Shown: piece by piece, positions 1 through 8,777 of the stretch
Position numbering within the stretch: position 1 is the first letter of the stretch
How the letters are laid out: every line of letters begins with the position of its first letter
Assembly (NCBI GenBank): GCA_905250885.1
Contig: CAJNOQ010002857.1
Span: forward strand, 1 to 22,348
Direction: 5' to 3'
Length of the DNA: 22,348 nt
Source: Didymodactylos carnosus
Lineage: Eukaryota; Rotifera; Eurotatoria; Philodinida; Philodinidae
Position numbers and translations under genes: made by a program
Notes under the pieces: model-generated
Database searches by the model: none
Seen by the model: only the letters and a program-made list of their open reading frames with translations
Told to the model about the DNA's origin: nothing

Positions 1-70
1 GATTCCGAAAAAAATTGATCCAGACCTCCATCTCTTATCGTTTAGAAATGGCAGGCTTTTTTCCTCTTGA

Positions 71-802
71 AAGCTCTCTTTCTTCAAAAAGCATTTTCTT
101 CAGTTTTTTGCCTCGCCTGACCGGAAACAAGAAGATATCTCCACACCCGACACAGTTCTAGAATCAGCACGACAAGGCGCATCTTTCTATGTAATAATAT
201 CGACAAAAAAAAGACTGCTACAGTTTTGCTGTTCCGGCACCTTAACTGTTCTGATTAGTGAATGGTGTGAAGTAGTAGTTGTACTTATTATTTTATTCCC
301 TACGTTTCTATCATGCTTTAGGTGTTTTCGATTTGAGCATTTCTCATGTCCGGAAAGAAAAAAAGAACTAGGTATTGATTTAATTTTTTTTGTATTAGCA
401 AATTTGGTTTTGATTATATATTGTGGTTTTACTCTCCATGGCTCTTCAAACTCTTCACCAAAACATTTGACAGAAATTCTAACAATAATAGCTTCAATTA
501 TACCAATATTACAGTCAGTATTACAATCAATTATTATTTTTTGTAATTGTATGGGTAAACCAAGATTAGATTCAGAATATATTAATATTTGGATAATGTT
601 AAGTTTTGCAATATGGTTATTTGATACATTTAGCGCTAAAGAATATGGAACAAATAAAATTCAAAGCAACTATTACGGTGAACACCGATGGAAAAATATA
701 GCCAACTTTTTGGTACCTCCAACTATATTCTTTCGTTTTCATAGTTGTATTATGTTTCTTAAAATCAAGGGTGACATGTATAATTCATCAAATGATCATT
801 AA
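71..802 (+). CDS. Otopetrin-like proton channel, C-terminal part (5' end missing)
   Basis: A frame of 243 codons stays open from 71 to the TAA at 800-802, which is long for DNA this AT-rich. No ATG starts it, so this is an internal or terminal exon or a 5'-damaged gene. The same frame is also open from base 2 to a TGA at 68-70, so that TGA is either intronic (a possible acceptor, TTTTCTTCAG, ends at 103) or disabling. I see about five hydrophobic segments: after a Ser-Glu-Trp-Cys stretch near 260, at 375-440, 460-545, 575-640 and 690-765. The last contains VPPTIFFRFHS, like the FYRFHS-type motif near the C-terminus of otopetrins; the preceding segment has AIWLFDTF, like their penultimate helix. 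Otopetrins are 12-helix proton-selective channels, so this would be roughly helices 8-12. Family assignment is from remembered motifs; intactness is uncertain. Confidence 0.68.
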   Translation, partial: KLSFFKKHFLQFFASPDRKQEDISTPDTVLESARQGASFYVIISTKKRLLQFCCSGTLTVLISEWCEVVVVLIILFPTFLSCFRCFRFEHFSCPERKKELGIDLIFFVLANLVLIIYCGFTLHGSSNSSPKHLTEILTIIASIIPILQSVLQSIIIFCNCMGKPRLDSEYINIWIMLSFAIWLFDTFSAKEYGTNKIQSNYYGEHRWKNIANFLVPPTIFFRFHSCIMFLKIKGDMYNSSNDH

Positions 803-962
803 TAATTCGAAATCTTAATAATTCAACAAAACTTACACAATATTCTATTATACGTTTTTACTTATTCTTTAAACAATAATGTTTATTAGTGATTTTGATT
901 ATTTATAGAAAATTTTGAGATTTTCTAAATCCAGAAAATAATACTTACATTATTTTAAATTG

Positions 963-981
963 AATAAAAATTTTTAATAAA
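963..981 (+). terminator. Two AATAAA polyadenylation signals downstream of the otopetrin-like frame
   Basis: AATAAA occurs at 963-968 and 976-981, about 160-180 bases after the stop codon at 802, in very AT-rich 3' flanking DNA. The hexamer is common by chance in such sequence, so only its position after a plausible last exon supports it. Confidence 0.35.
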
Positions 982-1108
982 AGATAAACTTTCTTCAGAA
1001 TAAACTAAGTACATAGTCATTTCTAATTATTATCATTTTTTATAGCAATATAAAAAGAATAATAAAAACTATCTTTCCCTTAGATTTCTGGATTACGATT
1101 ACAGTAAT

Positions 1109-1172
1109 GATGAGAGTAGATGTCATACAACGATCCCGTTTCGACTGCGTTGTGTAGTACGTTACTCTCGTC
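1109..1172. repeat. Imperfect stem-loop of about 24-bp arms
   Basis: Left arm 1109-1132 (GATGAGAGTA then ATACAACG) pairs with right arm 1148-1172 (CGTTGTGTAG then TACTCTCGTC), with a few mismatches and one unpaired base around a 15-base loop. It lies between the otopetrin-like gene and the hAT element. No coding potential is seen from about 990 to 1285 otherwise. Confidence 0.45.
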
Positions 1173-1296
1173 TCGAGCTTCGAAAAATTAAAGCGTTTTC
1201 CCACATCTCTAACTCGTGCCTAAATAGTTTTGAATTAAAATTCCGCAAAAGTGTCGTCTCGCTCAATGCTGAGCAATATCCTACACAGTGATGGAT

Positions 1297-1320
1297 GAGT
1301 CCGAGTCATGACTCGGACTC
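1297..1320. repeat. Perfect 24-bp palindrome inside the hAT left end
   Basis: The 12 bases GAGTCCGAGTCA at 1297-1308 are followed at once by their exact reverse complement at 1309-1320. It sits 11 bases inside the terminus, and its half-site recurs in direct and inverted orientation at both ends of the element. It is probably a transposase-binding subterminal repeat. Confidence 0.8.
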
Positions 1321-1451
1321 GACTCGCATTTTTTTAATGACTCCGATTTGACTCGGACTCGAAAATTGGAAGACGTTGACTAGACTGTTTGACTTGAGTC
1401 ATTGATTCGAAAAAAATTCTTTAACTTTATGGTTTTCTGAAGGAAGAAAAT

Positions 1452-1661
1452 ATGACTAGTGATCTTATTTTTCAAAAAGCAAATTCATATCAATCTCTTA
1501 ATAAACTTGCTAGAAAAATTATGTGTGTTCCTGCTACATCAGCGCCAGTTGAACGTGTGTTTTCTCAAAGCGCTCTTCTAATGAGACCGCATCGTTTAAA
1601 ATTTTCACAAGCTAATGTTTGCATTTTAACCTCTTTAAAGTGCAATAAGACATTAATTTAA
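1452..1661 (+). pseudogene. hAT transposase C-terminal dimerisation (hATC) fragment
   Basis: This is a 69-codon frame with an ATG at 1452; the same frame is stopped by TAA at 1422-1424, so nothing upstream belongs to it. Residues 26-39 read VPATSAPVERVFSQ, the signature of the hAT family dimerisation domain, followed by RPHRLKFSQANV and LKCN near the C-terminus, in the usual order. Full-length hAT transposases have about 600 residues with an N-terminal BED finger and an RNase H-like DDE core; none of that is present. The ATG is an internal methionine that happens to lead the surviving piece. It could in principle still be translated and dimerise with a full-length transposase, but no promoter is evident. 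Confidence 0.85.
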
Positions 1662-2050
1662 ATATTAATAAATAATTGTTGCCGGTAAACAACTTTAAGT
1701 TTAAGTTTTTGTTTATAAAAAAATGATGCTTTTTTTACTGTGTTGTGTAACTGTATAAAAGAAAAGATTTGATTTTACTGTTCTTCTATAGTAGTTGTGT
1801 CATTTTATTTTATGTAGGACTGTTCTTGTTTTTGTACGTAAGAAACTAGAAAAAAATGGCAAAAATATCTTGACTCTATTCAACGTGACTCGGAAACACT
1901 GGTGACTCGACTCGAAGCCGCTACGAAATGACTCGGACTCGGAAAGTGGCTTGATTCGCCCATCTCTGAGCCTACAGTGACACTTCTGAATGTTAACAAT
2001 TTTCTTCGGTTTTTTTTCTCAGTTCTAGGCACATATACAAAACAAGCTGA

Positions 2051-2642
2051 TTAAACAATAAAAGAATCTCTTTCTTTGTAAGCACATTCTTTTCTCAAGA
2101 GTATACGGCTAGCTTGGAAAACTTTCTTACAAAGTGTACACGAGCGAAAAGGACGTGGGTGGATAAGCGATGATTTCGGCGCCCTAATACGAACCATGAA
2201 AGTCACATATTCGCAATAAACGTAAAATTCTGAGTATTTTAGCCGTTTGATTTTTTCGAAAAACTTAACTCTAGTGGCCAAAAAAAATTCAAACGTTGTG
2301 CCTCAGTGTGACAATATATGAACACCTGCTTTAACATGAATATAGTCATCCACCCACACCCATACTCGCGCAGGCCAGTTCAGACGGTGAAACCACATCT
2401 TTAAAGTGAGATCTGACGCAGTCTCCTAGACATAGCTCATTCGAAAGTCCGTCCGAATTCTGAATCTGAAACTGTATCGTCCATTTTTTTAAAACATCGG
2501 CACGATATTCGGCTTTCATTTTTTCAAGGACAAAGCAAAAATTGCAAAGCCGTTTTCTCGTGTATGGTTCGAAAAATTTTCTGACCAAATACCAAGGACT
2601 TGGTTTTCTAGCCTTCAGGTTTTTCAGAAATCCTATTATCAA
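2051..2642 (-). other. Unassigned minus-strand open stretches, possibly a decayed gene
   Basis: Two minus-strand frames lie end to end, 2642-2346 (98 codons) and 2281-2051 (76 codons). Between them the second frame can be followed upstream through WVDDYIHVKAGVHI, interrupted by a TGA just before 2300. The pieces are rich in Lys, Arg, Cys and Phe and could be one broken protein, but I recognise no domain and codon use is not decisive. A chance origin remains possible. From 1969 to 2050 there is only AT-rich sequence. Confidence 0.2.
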
Positions 2643-3416
2643 ATTTTCTCATGAAACATCGATATGCACCTCATCTGATAGAAACATCTTCGGGCTATTC
2701 GAAACAATATTCAGATTTGTTCCAGCTTTTACTAATAAATAAAAAACAAAGGAGTTCTTGTGATTATGACACACTGTATTGCATAGATAACACCCAAACG
2801 CTTCTTTTACTTATCTTTGACAACTGGTCCCATCTGTCTGGATATTCTGACCAGCTCACGTTGTAGAGAATTTCAAGGGCTATTCAATGGTATGTTTTCA
2901 AAAAATGCTTAATTTTTCGTCATGGCAGAAAAATGACTATATTACCAACATCAATCTACAAAAAGTTGCATTTCACTCCAGGAATGATTTGATCTAAAAT
3001 ACCATTTGTGCTCAATTTCAAGATTTAACTATACCTGTATTCGATCATACTCGACGTGCGCTATCTTTTGAATATAGATTGATTACTTACCCAGAATGAG
3101 TGAAGACGATCATGTCTTTTCAAATAACAATAATAATAATACTTTGCAAAAATCCATTATTCTGACTACTATTTTGAATCTAAAATTTTCCGAATATGAG
3201 ATTTTGTTTAGTTTTTTCTGCTCTTTCGAATGAGATATTCATCAAAAGCTTTGAATGAAAATTGTCGATTTTATTAATCAAAAACTAAAAAATGGCGAGC
3301 TTTTCGACTTTTCTCGCAAGTTTTTTCGAAAAACTCCGGTTGCAAGATGGTGACAAAAGTTTAAACCCTTTTTAGGTTCTGTAGAGTACCTTTTTTTTGA
3401 GAGCACTGCTGTTAAA
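2643..3416. other. No gene recognised
   Basis: Only short frames are present, and the plus-strand ones overlap the unassigned minus-strand stretch. The sequence is AT-rich with no clear repeats, terminal motifs or long homopolymers. Confidence 0.5.
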
Positions 3417-3533
3417 ATGGCTACGTCTCAAAAGGGATGCTTTTTTTCGTAAACTCACACTCAGTTTCACCGCCCCCTTCTGATGTTGTTTGATTTTGCA
3501 TAGTCAATTAGGACAGCTTTGTATCTCTTTTGA

Positions 3534-4039
3534 GAAGTTACGGTTAAGCTGAGTGCGTCATTGAAACGAAAATCATCTAACTCAGAAGCAAAAAATGAGA
3601 AGAAGAGGACAAAAAAACGGAAAAATAACACAACAGATGTTTCACCTGTTCAATCAAAAGAATACGAAAAACTCTGGAAGAAAGTTAATGATCATTTTGA
3701 ATCAACACCGAAAGATCAAAATCTCAAAGCGACAGGTGTAGATGAACATCAGTTGACAAAAATTGAACGACGTCTTGGCAATATCAAACTGCCTGATGAT
3801 ATCAGACATGATGTTCGTATACATAATGGACTAAAGAAATTTGGTTATGGTCTTCGTTATCGTTCACCAACAATCGACCTTCTTCCAAGTGAACAATGGC
3901 GCCCTTATGAAAAAGAAGATTGGTGTTATGAATTATTTGAATGCCTCTTGAGGATGACAAGTGTGTTGACGGGCCAATGAAAGAAGATCTGAGAGAACAT
4001 TTAAAGTTGTATGGTAGTGCGGATGATGACGACGATTGA
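3534..4039 (+). pseudogene. SMI1/KNR4-like (SUKH) domain gene, frameshifted near its 3' end
   Basis: The frame is open from the codon after TGA 3531-3533 but has no ATG; the nearest good start upstream is ATGGCT at 3417, which would need an intron or frameshift to connect. The protein begins with a Lys/Arg-rich stretch (KKRTKKRKNN), a possible nuclear signal, then a helix with EYEKLWKKV, then IERRLGNIKLPDDIRHDVRIHNG. That LPDD...IHNG pattern is the core of the SMI1/KNR4 fold. A CT duplication at 3945-3948 shifts the frame, giving a premature stop at 3978-3980. The inverted copy at 4368-4510 lacks the extra CT and reads on to an acidic Asp-rich tail whose TGA corresponds to 4037-4039 here. SUKH proteins are interaction scaffolds in fungi and immunity proteins in bacteria; the animal role is unclear. 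Confidence 0.6.
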
Positions 4040-4041
4040 CT
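3897..4041 (+). repeat. Left arm of a coding inverted repeat (SMI1-like 3' end)
   Basis: These 145 bases are repeated in inverted orientation at 4368-4510. By eye the only differences are the extra CT here (3945-3948) and a few substitutions in the last 30 bases, so the arms are over 95% identical. The arms are separated by 326 bases. Confidence 0.92.
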
Positions 4042-4367
4042 ACTTCTCTGGAGAAATATTGTTTGAACTTTTGATTTGTTTTGCGTGTGTAATTGGCACT
4101 AATTCAAGACGAATTATATTCTGTTTTCGGCAACGAGAAAAAACACGTCCGTTCTGCAGTTAACTTTTTATTACAAACAGTTTTAAATTATGTAGTTATG
4201 AGATTTTTTGCTCAAATTTCTATATATATTTCTTTTTGATTTGTGACAGTCACAGCTTACTCCAACAAAATTGAAATGAAGATCGATCTATTCTGTAATG
4301 TTATGTATCTTAGTCTAACAACGCAAGCTACCATTTTTCTAAGGCTGAAACAAAGGCTCTCTCAAAC
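4042..4367. other. Loop between the two inverted SMI1-like arms
   Basis: AT-rich spacer with no recognisable coding sequence. If the locus is transcribed from either side, this would be the loop of a hairpin RNA. Confidence 0.5.
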
Positions 4368-4510
4368 AGTCAATCATCATCATCATCCGCACTATCATAC
4401 AACTTTAAATGTTCTCTCAGATCTTCTTTCATTGGCCCGTCAACACACTTGTCATCCTCAAGGCATTCAAATAATTCATAACACCAATCTTCTTTTTCAT
4501 AAGGGCGCCA
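4368..4510 (-). repeat. Right arm of the coding inverted repeat (SMI1-like 3' end)
   Basis: This is the minus-strand copy of 3897-4041. It starts on its coding strand with the codons for WRPYEKEDW and ends at TGA (complement of 4370-4372) after five Asp codons. It carries the uninterrupted reading frame, so it is likely closer to the source sequence than the left arm. Confidence 0.92.
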
Positions 4511-4653
4511 AACTAGGCCGTCTATAAAGATTTTCCAATAGGATTGTATTGCTTTTTTCTCATGGGCTGATAGCTCGGGGTGCCATTTCCAAAATGGGGG
4601 TAAAGTGAGACCTTGATTTTCTACGGTTCGAGCGTTGTATCGGACTTCAGCCT
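4370..4653 (-). pseudogene. SMI1/KNR4-like gene C-terminal fragment, open but 5'-truncated
   Basis: On the minus strand a frame of about 95 codons is open from a TGA inside the neighbouring MITE end (near 4655) to TGA at 4370-4372. The first part, about 4640 to 4511, encodes an aromatic segment with LPPFWKWHPELS and AIQSYWKIFIDGLV. It is also found, broken, at 11465-11594. The second part is the WRPYEKEDW...DDDDD tail shared with the frameshifted gene at 3534-4039. The two parts are in frame and codon use looks natural, so they may be one protein. However, the other copies diverge exactly at this boundary, so this could also be an exon junction or a chance fusion of two repeats. No ATG is available; the 5' end is cut by the MITE. 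Confidence 0.5.
4511..4640 (+). repeat. Dispersed repeat A, copy 1
   Basis: This is a 130-base unit beginning AACTAGGCCGTCT and ending near GGGCGTTGTAT-type sequence, repeated in the same orientation at 11465-11594 with about 80-85% identity by eye. Read on the minus strand it is open here and forms the upstream part of the SMI1-like C-terminal frame. It is followed 8 bases later by MITE family M. Confidence 0.82.
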
Positions 4654-4941
4654 CTTTTCACCTAATATTAAAAAATTCACAAAACATCAGAACGAGTTCA
4701 AAACTTCAGAATGTAGAGTATTTAAGCTATTCTATATCCTATTCAAAGCAGATTTCGAAACACATATTACAAAATCCTCAGGTTTTGCGAAAGGGACTCT
4801 GGAAATCCTATTAACAAAAAGCCTTTGGATTTTCTCGATCTTATGATCACTTTTAGCGGACAAGATTAATCGTATCCAAGCTCAGATTTTGAGTTTTGTG
4901 AGTGAATAGTGAATTTTTTAATATTAGGTGAAAAGAGCCTG
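4648..4941 (+). mobile_element. MITE family M, copy 1 (complete)
   Basis: Inverted ends: CAGCCTCTTTTCACCTAATA at 4648 and, on the minus strand, CAGGCTCTTTTCACCTAATA from 4941. The inverted match runs for 33 bases with one mismatch. The 294-bp interior is non-coding and is related to 11758-12074 and to 6181-6322. I could not define a target duplication, and the superfamily is unassigned. Confidence 0.85.
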
Positions 4942-4950
4942 AAAACCTTT

Positions 4951-5012
4951 AGAAGAATTTAGAGAATTTAACTTTAGAGAATTTTATTTAACTTTAGAGA
5001 ATTTAACTTCAT
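4951..5012. repeat. Short imperfect tandem repeat
   Basis: TTTAGAGAATTTAACTTTAG-like units are repeated two to three times just right of MITE M copy 1. It is low-complexity sequence, probably replication slippage. Confidence 0.65.
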
Positions 5013-5315
5013 TTGAAGGCATTGAACCATTTCTATATCCATTAGGAGCAAAAACCATGGCTTTTGATTAGACAGGTTGTACAAGTTTGTTTTCTTTTAT
5101 TTCCCGCTATTCAAGTTTCTTAATCAAAAGCAGGCTGTGTATCTTTATGATCGACAATATGTGTTCTTTCTTTTTCTTCATCTTTATCATTTTGTCATAT
5201 ACAGAAAGAAGACGTAAATGTGTCCACTTAAGTTTCACTCATTTCATTCTTTCCGCCATCGATTCTCACTTGCTGCTTTTTTTCAGTCCAATGAATCTCT
5301 ATCTGTCAATGCCTC

Positions 5316-5993
5316 ATGTCGTGTCTACTACAGTGTTCCTTCTCTTGTCGTATTGCGAATATAGCTAAGAGAAAAAAGGTTATCACAAGTACTACTGCAC
5401 ATCATGGTGAAAACATTTTATTTTTGAATGCACGCAGTATCTTATCTGATGTGAATGAGGTAGTGAGTAAAATCCAACTACTTCGATTACATGCAGCTAG
5501 ATTACAACTAATTCTGATCGCTATAGTTGAAACTTGGATAACTGCTTCTCATGACATAGCACAGTTATACATAAGAGACTACGATTTGTTTTTACGTAAA
5601 GATAGAAGTCACAAGCGCGCTGGAGGCATATTAGTATTTATACGGAAAATTACTGTCGTAAAAAGCTTACCTTTGTTCGATAATCCTAACTTTAAAACAT
5701 GTTTTCTAAAACTAAAAACAACATCTTTGAATATTTACCTGATCTCTGTTGGGTATCGTCCTGACTGGGTCAATATGTTAGATTTTACAGAGCATCTAAG
5801 TAATTCACTAGAAATTATACATAAGTCAACTTCTCCTGAATACGACTCTATAACCTTTGTTGGCGATTTTAATGGGCACTGTTTCAACAGGTGCTCATCT
5901 GTATCAAGTACGGATGAAGGGAGAAAAGAGAAAAACATATTTTCTCTTTTTTACAGTGAACACGAAGCTATTTATGCAGAACGGAAAAAGTAA
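5316..5993 (+). pseudogene. Non-LTR retrotransposon (LINE) endonuclease domain, truncated
   Basis: The 225-codon frame begins at ATG 5316. Residues 37-42 are LNARSI and 71-74 VETW (the catalytic Glu region). Residues 95-110 contain KDR...RAGGILVFIR, 147-151 YRPDW and 181-188 FVGDFNGH (catalytic Asp and Asn). This is the order of the apurinic-type endonuclease domain of Jockey/CR1-like LINEs. The domain normally ends with a catalytic Asp-His segment followed by the reverse transcriptase; here similarity stops at about 5910 and the last 25 residues look like unrelated read-through. The family N-terminus may also continue upstream in another frame (about 5290-5350, reading VNASCRVYYSVPS), suggesting a frameshift. 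It cannot transpose. The 5087-5315 region upstream shows no recognisable gene. Confidence 0.82.
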
Positions 5994-6180
5994 AAAGCTT
6001 AAGTTTTAAACGTCCAAAAGGATTTTTATGCAGAACCAATGGGATATTCGGAATCTACGAAAAAAACTGCATCGAATGATATACAGTTCGACGCGTTTTG
6101 AAAAAAAAGTTTTCGTCCTAAATTTTAGACAAAACAGTCGATCATTTTGTTTGCGTTTTGCCGGTTTTCAAGAAGGTTTT

Positions 6181-6322
6181 CAGGCTCTTTTCACCTAATA
6201 TTAAAAAATTCACTATTCACTCACAAAACTCAAAATCTGAGCTTGGATACGATTAATCTTGTCCGCTAAAAGTGATCATAAGATCGAGAAAATCCAAAGG
6301 CTTTTTGTTAATAGGATTTCCA
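6181..6322 (-). mobile_element. MITE family M, copy 2 (half element)
   Basis: This segment starts with the M terminus CAGGCTCTTTTCACCTAATA and matches the reverse complement of 4941 down to about 4800 nearly base for base. It then diverges after GGATTTCCA. The other half and terminus are missing. Its near identity to copy 1 suggests recent copying or duplication. The bases from 5994 to 6180 hold nothing I recognise. Confidence 0.88.
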
Positions 6323-6883
6323 TCGTTAATAGGAAAAGCATCGTCAAATCCGGAATAATGAAAATCGATTCTGAAACCAATACATGGCAGAAAAAAACCA
6401 GCCTATGCAGACTACATTAATTTTGACTAATAAAGGAAAAATATAAAAACGAGAGGATTAAAGCCAAATCTAAAAGGAACAAATAAAAAAATGAAAAAAA
6501 TTCTTTTGGTGTAGCACGCACGCCGTAAAGAAGGAGGGAATAGAAAGAGCAATTTTATCGAAAGAAAGAAAAGCAGTTTATAAATTTTACACAAAACAAA
6601 AGCGAATTTTTCTGCAATTTGGTGCAAATAACTATGGTAGTATGCTATGGTGGTGGTCTGCTTACTTATATTATAAAATATAATTTTTAAACTTTATTTT
6701 TAAAAATTTAAAAGTCTTATAAAATATCTTTGGCTTATTAAGTTATTAAAGTAAAACATATTTCATAATATATGCCTGTGGCTCGATAAAGTAACGATTG
6801 CGGAGAACAAAATGTTTTTCTATTAGTAGGAAAAATAATAAAAAAAAATAAATTCATCAGATTCATTAAATCAAATTTGCTAA
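6323..6883. other. AT-rich intergenic stretch, nothing recognised
   Basis: Contains runs of A and T around 6660-6740 and 6820-6850 and only random short frames. Confidence 0.5.
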
Positions 6884-7006
6884 TTTTTTATTGGTTCTAA
6901 ACTTGGAATATTGTTCACAAACAATGTGAATTCATCGGTAATCGACTATCCTGCATCTAATGAACCCATCCTCGACGTCGTCAGAGAATCTTTATGTAAT
7001 ATACGG
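6884..7006 (+). other. Possible isolated exon with a GTAACT donor
   Basis: A 41-codon frame is open from the codon after TAA 6881-6883 and includes VIDYPASNEPILDVVRES, which has natural-looking codon use and composition. It is followed by CGG and then GTAACT at 7007, a plausible 5' splice site. I do not recognise the family, no acceptor is obvious upstream, and it is short enough to be chance. Confidence 0.18.
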
Positions 7007-8249
7007 GTAACTTTTTCAAAAATGGTGGGATGAAAATATTGGGATAAATCTCGTACAATGGGTTTTTATATAAAATCAACTATGGCAGATCCAGTGGCAA
7101 ATCTATACTTCCAAAACCCCTAAATCTCTAAAAGAACCTTTTCAGCAACATTGAGATTTGATGCTCGTAAGCGAACATAGATAGGAAATTGAATATTTTG
7201 TTAGAACTTCGTATTTCAATTAACCCTGAACGTTTTTCTGGAGAACCTTTGATGACCTATGAAGGCTCTCTGAAGATCTCGAGAATATACCCATTGGATA
7301 CACCATAGTTGATTAACTATGAATCCACTTTTTCTGCTCATAATATTTAGCGCTTTAAAGCAAACTACAAATTGGATTAAAACTCGAAGGAACACGGTTA
7401 CTTAATTGGTCTAAATAAAAAAGATAGAGGACATTTTTTTTATTTTCTCATTGTAACTTTGGACTACTACAATAATAATATATGATGCTAAATTTTGAAA
7501 GAAATTCATGTTGTATATCAAAAGTTATAAGTAGTCATACTAAGAAGTGTAAACAAGTCAATATAGATTCAATAAACGATGATAGTTTTCTGAGTCATTG
7601 TTAATAAAAAGAAGTTATTAATCAAAGAAATTGATGTTAAATATACTATACTGTGAGAATTATTTATAATTTTGGATATGATGAGCTCGTAATATCATAT
7701 CTTCGCTCTTTTCTAAATGGTTCTTTAATTCTATATACATATGGATTCTACGGTCCTGTTACCATGACTTTTTCATTACCATTGATAAAAAAGTTTTTTA
7801 CCATTACCATCAAGAAAAATGTTTTACCATTACTAGCGTAAAGGTATTCCGGAATGTATTCCGCCTTGTGATGCTTTATATATTTTCTCTCTTATACAAA
7901 CATCACAGAGAAGTGCTTCACATTATTCTACAAATGATCCGAATGATTCGTTTGATCCGATTGATTCATGCATAGTTTTGACGGTTTCCCTTAACATAAT
8001 GAGCTCTTATATTCTTTTCCGATTCGTTATAATTCTTATCTGATTCTGACAAGAAAACTATCGTGATTTTTGTAGAGGCAGCCCATACTCTTGTGTTTTC
8101 TTATTCAATTTGCTGCTTTCATACCTGAATAAAATTTTCTTAATACTGTTTTTCTATAATACGACCTAAGTCGCAAGTGGACAGTCTAAAGACTCGCCGT
8201 CATGGTCCACTGCCCGCAGATCGGATGTACTTCTCCAAATTTATCATGA
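7007..8249. other. No gene recognised; short repeats only
   Basis: AT-rich sequence. Includes loosely repeated TTACCATTA-like units (7759-7838) and repeated TGATCCGA/TGATTC steps at 7935-7970. A short hairpin has arms AGTGGAC (8176-8182) and GTCCACT (8205-8211). None has a known function. Confidence 0.45.
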
Positions 8250-8468
8250 CTATTGGAAAAGAGTGAAGTTCGAAAAAAACATTGTGTGAGAGGAGAATAC
8301 AGGGCACGACATTTGCATTAATTCCGTCTTTACAGACTGTTCCCTAGCAAATGCATCTGCTTTATCTTGTGGTTTTATTAGCACAGGCTGACGAATACCA
8401 TTCGTCAAAATACCACGAAAAATCTGCCCAGATGGACATCCAGAAAACCACTCATTGACACAAACCAC
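8250..8468 (-). other. Unassigned 72-codon minus-strand frame
   Basis: The frame (ATG at 8466-8468 complement) has a plausible composition, with FSGCPSGQIFRGILTNGI and an acidic/basic helix after it, and no matching plus-strand gene. I recognise no family. Because it lies just left of a hAT terminus it may be cargo or transposon remnant, or chance. Confidence 0.15.
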
Positions 8469-8689
8469 AAATTCCGGAAATAATAGAAACGAACTCTTGA
8501 TGTCTTTTTCGAATGAACTGCGTAATGCTGGACGATTATCCTACCAACGAATGGCTTTCAGTAATCGAATAGCATATTACCGAGTAAATGTAGAACACGT
8601 TAAGTGCGATATAAAACTATTCCAAGTTATGTCTGCAGTACGCCGCCCATCGAACGCAAGACCGGACTTTCGCTTCACTGTTTTTCAGT

Positions 8690-8777
8690 GAAACTGGAGT
8701 TTGGAGCGGAGTCAGAGTGGAGCGGTGCGTAATTACCTGGAGCTGGAGCGAGAAATGATCGGAACGGCCCACCTCTG
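8690..8777. mobile_element. Right end of a second hAT-like element
   Basis: The sequence ends GGCCCACCTCTG at 8777, whose complement CAGAGGTGGGCC is a common hAT terminus. The adjacent 80 bases contain repeated GGAGCGGAG, GTGGAGCGG and GGAGCTGGAGCG motifs, the expected subterminal repeats. I found no matching left end nearby (TAGAGGCAGCCC at 8073 is a weak candidate) and no 8-bp duplication of GTTTCCAT, so it appears to be a fragment. Confidence 0.6.

Larger units (their letters stand above)
1286..1968 (+). mobile_element. Internally deleted hAT transposon with termini and 8-bp target duplication
   Basis: The left end begins CAGTGATGG and the right end, read on the minus strand, begins CAGAGATGG, both hAT-type termini. 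The flanks are ATCCTACA (1278-1285) and AGCCTACA (1969-1976), an 8-bp target duplication with one mismatch, as expected for hAT. Both subterminal regions carry repeated GACTCGGACTCG motifs (about 1297-1360 and 1881-1942), typical hAT transposase-binding architecture. At 683 bp the element is far shorter than an autonomous hAT of 2.5-5 kb; the DDE catalytic core and BED finger are absent, while the C-terminal dimerisation domain remains. It is a non-autonomous deletion derivative. Confidence 0.88.

Noticed and set aside
4243..4527. Plus-strand 94-codon frame with a His-rich stretch
   Set aside because: It is the antisense of the SMI1-like tail at 4370-4510; the His run is the complement of the GAT codons for the Asp tail.
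5060..5131. Inverted 11-mers GCTTTTGATTA/TAATCAAAAGC as possible element ends
   Set aside because: Short, AT-rich, no target duplication and no second copy.
7280..7335. CATAGTTGATTAACTATG palindrome and nearby CCATTGG echoes of 7055-7090
   Set aside because: Matches are about 10 bases in AT-rich DNA and do not form consistent arms.
8176..8211. Short hairpin AGTGGAC/GTCCACT as a possible small RNA gene
   Set aside because: Seven-base arms with a 22-base loop are expected by chance; no promoter or repeat context.
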